From Treponema sp. UBA1240 (GTDB lineage Bacteria > Spirochaetota > Spirochaetia > Treponematales > Treponemataceae), in NCBI GenBank assembly GCA_002308875.1, contig DBWK01000099.1, positions 1 to 16,234 of the forward strand: a stretch of 16,234 bases of DNA. The letters are read 5' to 3'. Below are positions 16,058-16,234 of this stretch, piece by piece (the stretch's first letter is position 1; every line of letters begins with the position of its first letter). The position numbers and the translations under genes are program-made. Below the pieces are notes generated by a model, which did not search any database, was not told the origin of the DNA, and was given only the letters and a program-made list of their open reading frames with translations.

Positions 16058-16234
16058 GTCGACGGCGATAGCAACTGTAGCACCTACCATCGGGTTGTTA
16101 CCGATACCGAGGAAGCCCATCATTTCAACGTGTGCCGGAACTGATGAAGAACCTGCGAACTGTGCGTCAGAGTGCATACGACCCATTGTATCAGTCATAC
16201 CGTAAGATGCGGGACCGGCAGCCATGTTATCCGG
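16034..16234 (-). CDS. 3' end of an unidentified gene (partial)
   Basis: The last 66 codons of a leftward gene that begins right of the window; the frame stays open to base 16234. The peptide has a striking, well-ordered composition: GPASYGMTDTMGRMHSD, then QFAGSSSVPAHVEMMGFLG, then IGNNPMVGATVAIAVDVATA. Gly, Met and Ala are abundant, and the last 30 residues are hydrophobic enough to be a buried helix or a membrane segment. The lack of ambiguity in the frame and the codon use indicate a real protein. I could not place it in a family with confidence, so no function is given. It ends in a stem-loop and is followed by the fossil of a similar tail and then by a terminator. Confidence 0.75.
   Translation of the reverse strand, partial: PDNMAAGPASYGMTDTMGRMHSDAQFAGSSSVPAHVEMMGFLGIGNNPMVGATVAIAVDVATALSK

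Noticed and set aside
15978..16205. Open frame on the plus strand over the right-edge gene
   Set aside because: It is antisense to the GPASYGMTD-type coding sequence and runs through the hairpins; its peptide has no recognisable features.

Overview
The window looks like chromosomal DNA of a host-associated spirochaete of the genus Treponema. The clues are an AtoS/AtoC-type sensor and regulator pair close to an LptD-like outer-membrane protein and uvrB (an order I recall from T. pallidum, not checked here), spirochaete-style signal peptides and a permissive lipobox, and a multidomain [FeFe]-hydrogenase-like sensor of a kind known from gut treponemes. The genus is an inference; the species cannot be told. 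No insertion sequence, phage gene, tRNA, rRNA or CRISPR array was seen.

Layout. Positions 1-4955 hold a rightward run of five tightly spaced genes: the end of a histidine kinase, a sigma-54-dependent response regulator, an RluA-type pseudouridine synthase, a P-loop protein with an Asp23/Gls24-like C-terminus, and an exported TPR protein with a degenerate peptidase-MA-like region. A clear intrinsic terminator follows (4966-4990). Next comes a large LptD-like gene (5054-8164), which appears to start with CTG. It converges on a leftward pair, uvrB and a PhnP-like metallo-beta-lactamase-fold gene (10974 down to 8167).

Divergent from uvrB is a 1151-residue protein (11084-14539). It joins two ferredoxin clusters, an H-cluster domain, a four-cysteine Fe-S domain, a degenerate GGDEF domain, an apparently intact EAL domain and PAS-like segments. 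The simplest reading is a cytoplasmic H2 or redox sensor that controls hydrolysis of cyclic di-GMP. Its promoter places the transcription start almost on the ATG, so the mRNA may be leaderless. A YqeY gene and a small lipoprotein gene follow, probably in the same transcript.

The right end is leftward: a small PspC-domain membrane protein, a 217-nt noncoding stretch rich in hairpins, and the 3' end of an unidentified gene. The noncoding stretch also carries what looks like a nine-codon fossil of a second copy of that gene's tail. Several genes have non-ATG starts chosen by strong ribosome binding sites (GTG at 602, TTG at 3837, CTG at 5054).
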